Of a stretch of 49,200 bases of DNA, positions 49,172 to 49,200 are shown piece by piece. Each line of letters starts with the position of its first letter. Position 1 is the stretch's first letter. The stretch spans positions 1 to 49,200 of the forward strand of contig JBAXGG010000003.1 in NCBI GenBank assembly GCA_037139495.1, given 5' to 3'. This DNA is from JAUPVS01 sp037139495. Its GTDB lineage: Bacteria; Patescibacteriota; Saccharimonadia; Saccharimonadales; JAUPVS01. A program made the position numbers and the translations under genes. The notes under the pieces were generated by a model that saw nothing but the letters and a program-made list of their open reading frames with translations, had not been told where the DNA came from and made no database searches.

Positions 49172-49200
49172 GACGACATTTCAATAGCCTTTACGAGGCT

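Noticed and set aside
1..49200. Alternative genetic code (UGA as glycine)
   Set aside because: Several genes end naturally at UGA (rpe-like, tyrS, the 413-aa gene, the PBP), and no conserved protein needs read-through of UGA.
1..49200. CRISPR array, transposon, integrase or phage genes
   Set aside because: No regularly spaced repeats, transposase, recombinase or phage structural motifs were seen; gene content is housekeeping throughout.

Overview
The window looks like a stretch of chromosome from a small-genome bacterium of the Candidate Phyla Radiation (Patescibacteria), most likely Candidatus Saccharibacteria (TM7). This is an inference from gene content and style: very tight packing with 1-8 base overlaps, a type IV pilus ATPase, split transketolase, a CIRCE-controlled ClpC, GatCAB, and several lineage-type hypothetical proteins. 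UGA is used as a stop, which argues against Gracilibacteria/Absconditabacteria. No rRNA, CRISPR, IS, phage or other mobile element was seen, so this is core rather than accessory sequence.

Layout. 1-6.3 kb: ABC exporter, NUDIX hydrolase, membrane-anchored FKBP, glutaredoxin-like protein, thioredoxin reductase, then (minus) a glycerophosphodiesterase and an FNR-type flavin reductase, then pyrophosphatase. 6.4-12.3 kb: a carbon operon (GAPDH, RpiB, Rpe-like, transketolase N and C subunits, class II aldolase, PfkB kinase). 12.3-14.3 kb: a structured intergenic element followed by an overlapping pair, an unknown 413-aa protein and a SLOG-family protein. 14.3-17.3 kb: uvrB and a solitary hydrolase-like gene. 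17.4-20.9 kb: gatC-gatA-(HEPN-like small ORF)-gatB. 20.9-26.2 kb: galU, two small envelope proteins, dnaE. 26.2-30.5 kb: CAP-domain membrane protein, SpoU methyltransferase, PilB, L19, RNase HII. 30.46-30.64 kb: a candidate structured RNA with terminator. 30.6-37.3 kb: M1 aminopeptidase (minus), nusA behind an attenuator-like leader, clpC behind a CIRCE operator. 37.4-43.5 kb: a membrane HExxH protein, radA, a PIN-TRAM protein, a class A penicillin-binding protein (minus). 43.6-49.2 kb: tyrS, a methyltransferase, recG, a zinc phospholipase C/P1 nuclease-like protein, rsmD, tRNA-Leu(UAG).

How it fits together. The carbon operon could interconvert pentose phosphates and triose/hexose phosphates; with aldolase and a PfkB kinase but no transaldolase beside transketolase, a sedoheptulose-bisphosphate route is possible. 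Stress control is visible at clpC (CIRCE overlapping the -35), and nusA sits behind a promoter-proximal terminator that could allow autoregulation.

The most striking genome-wide style feature is that at least ten genes have a -10 box (often extended, TGC-TATAAT-like) ending only 6-10 bases before the start codon, with no Shine-Dalgarno site: they are probably transcribed as leaderless mRNAs. Other genes (FKBP, glutaredoxin, trxB, gap, nusA, clpC) have ordinary leaders and Shine-Dalgarno sites. The best candidates for new biology are the leaderless pattern, two structured RNA candidates, the 413-aa/SLOG pair, the PLC/P1-like protein after recG, and the HEPN-like ORF inside the gat operon. All functional statements come from reading motifs; no database search was possible.
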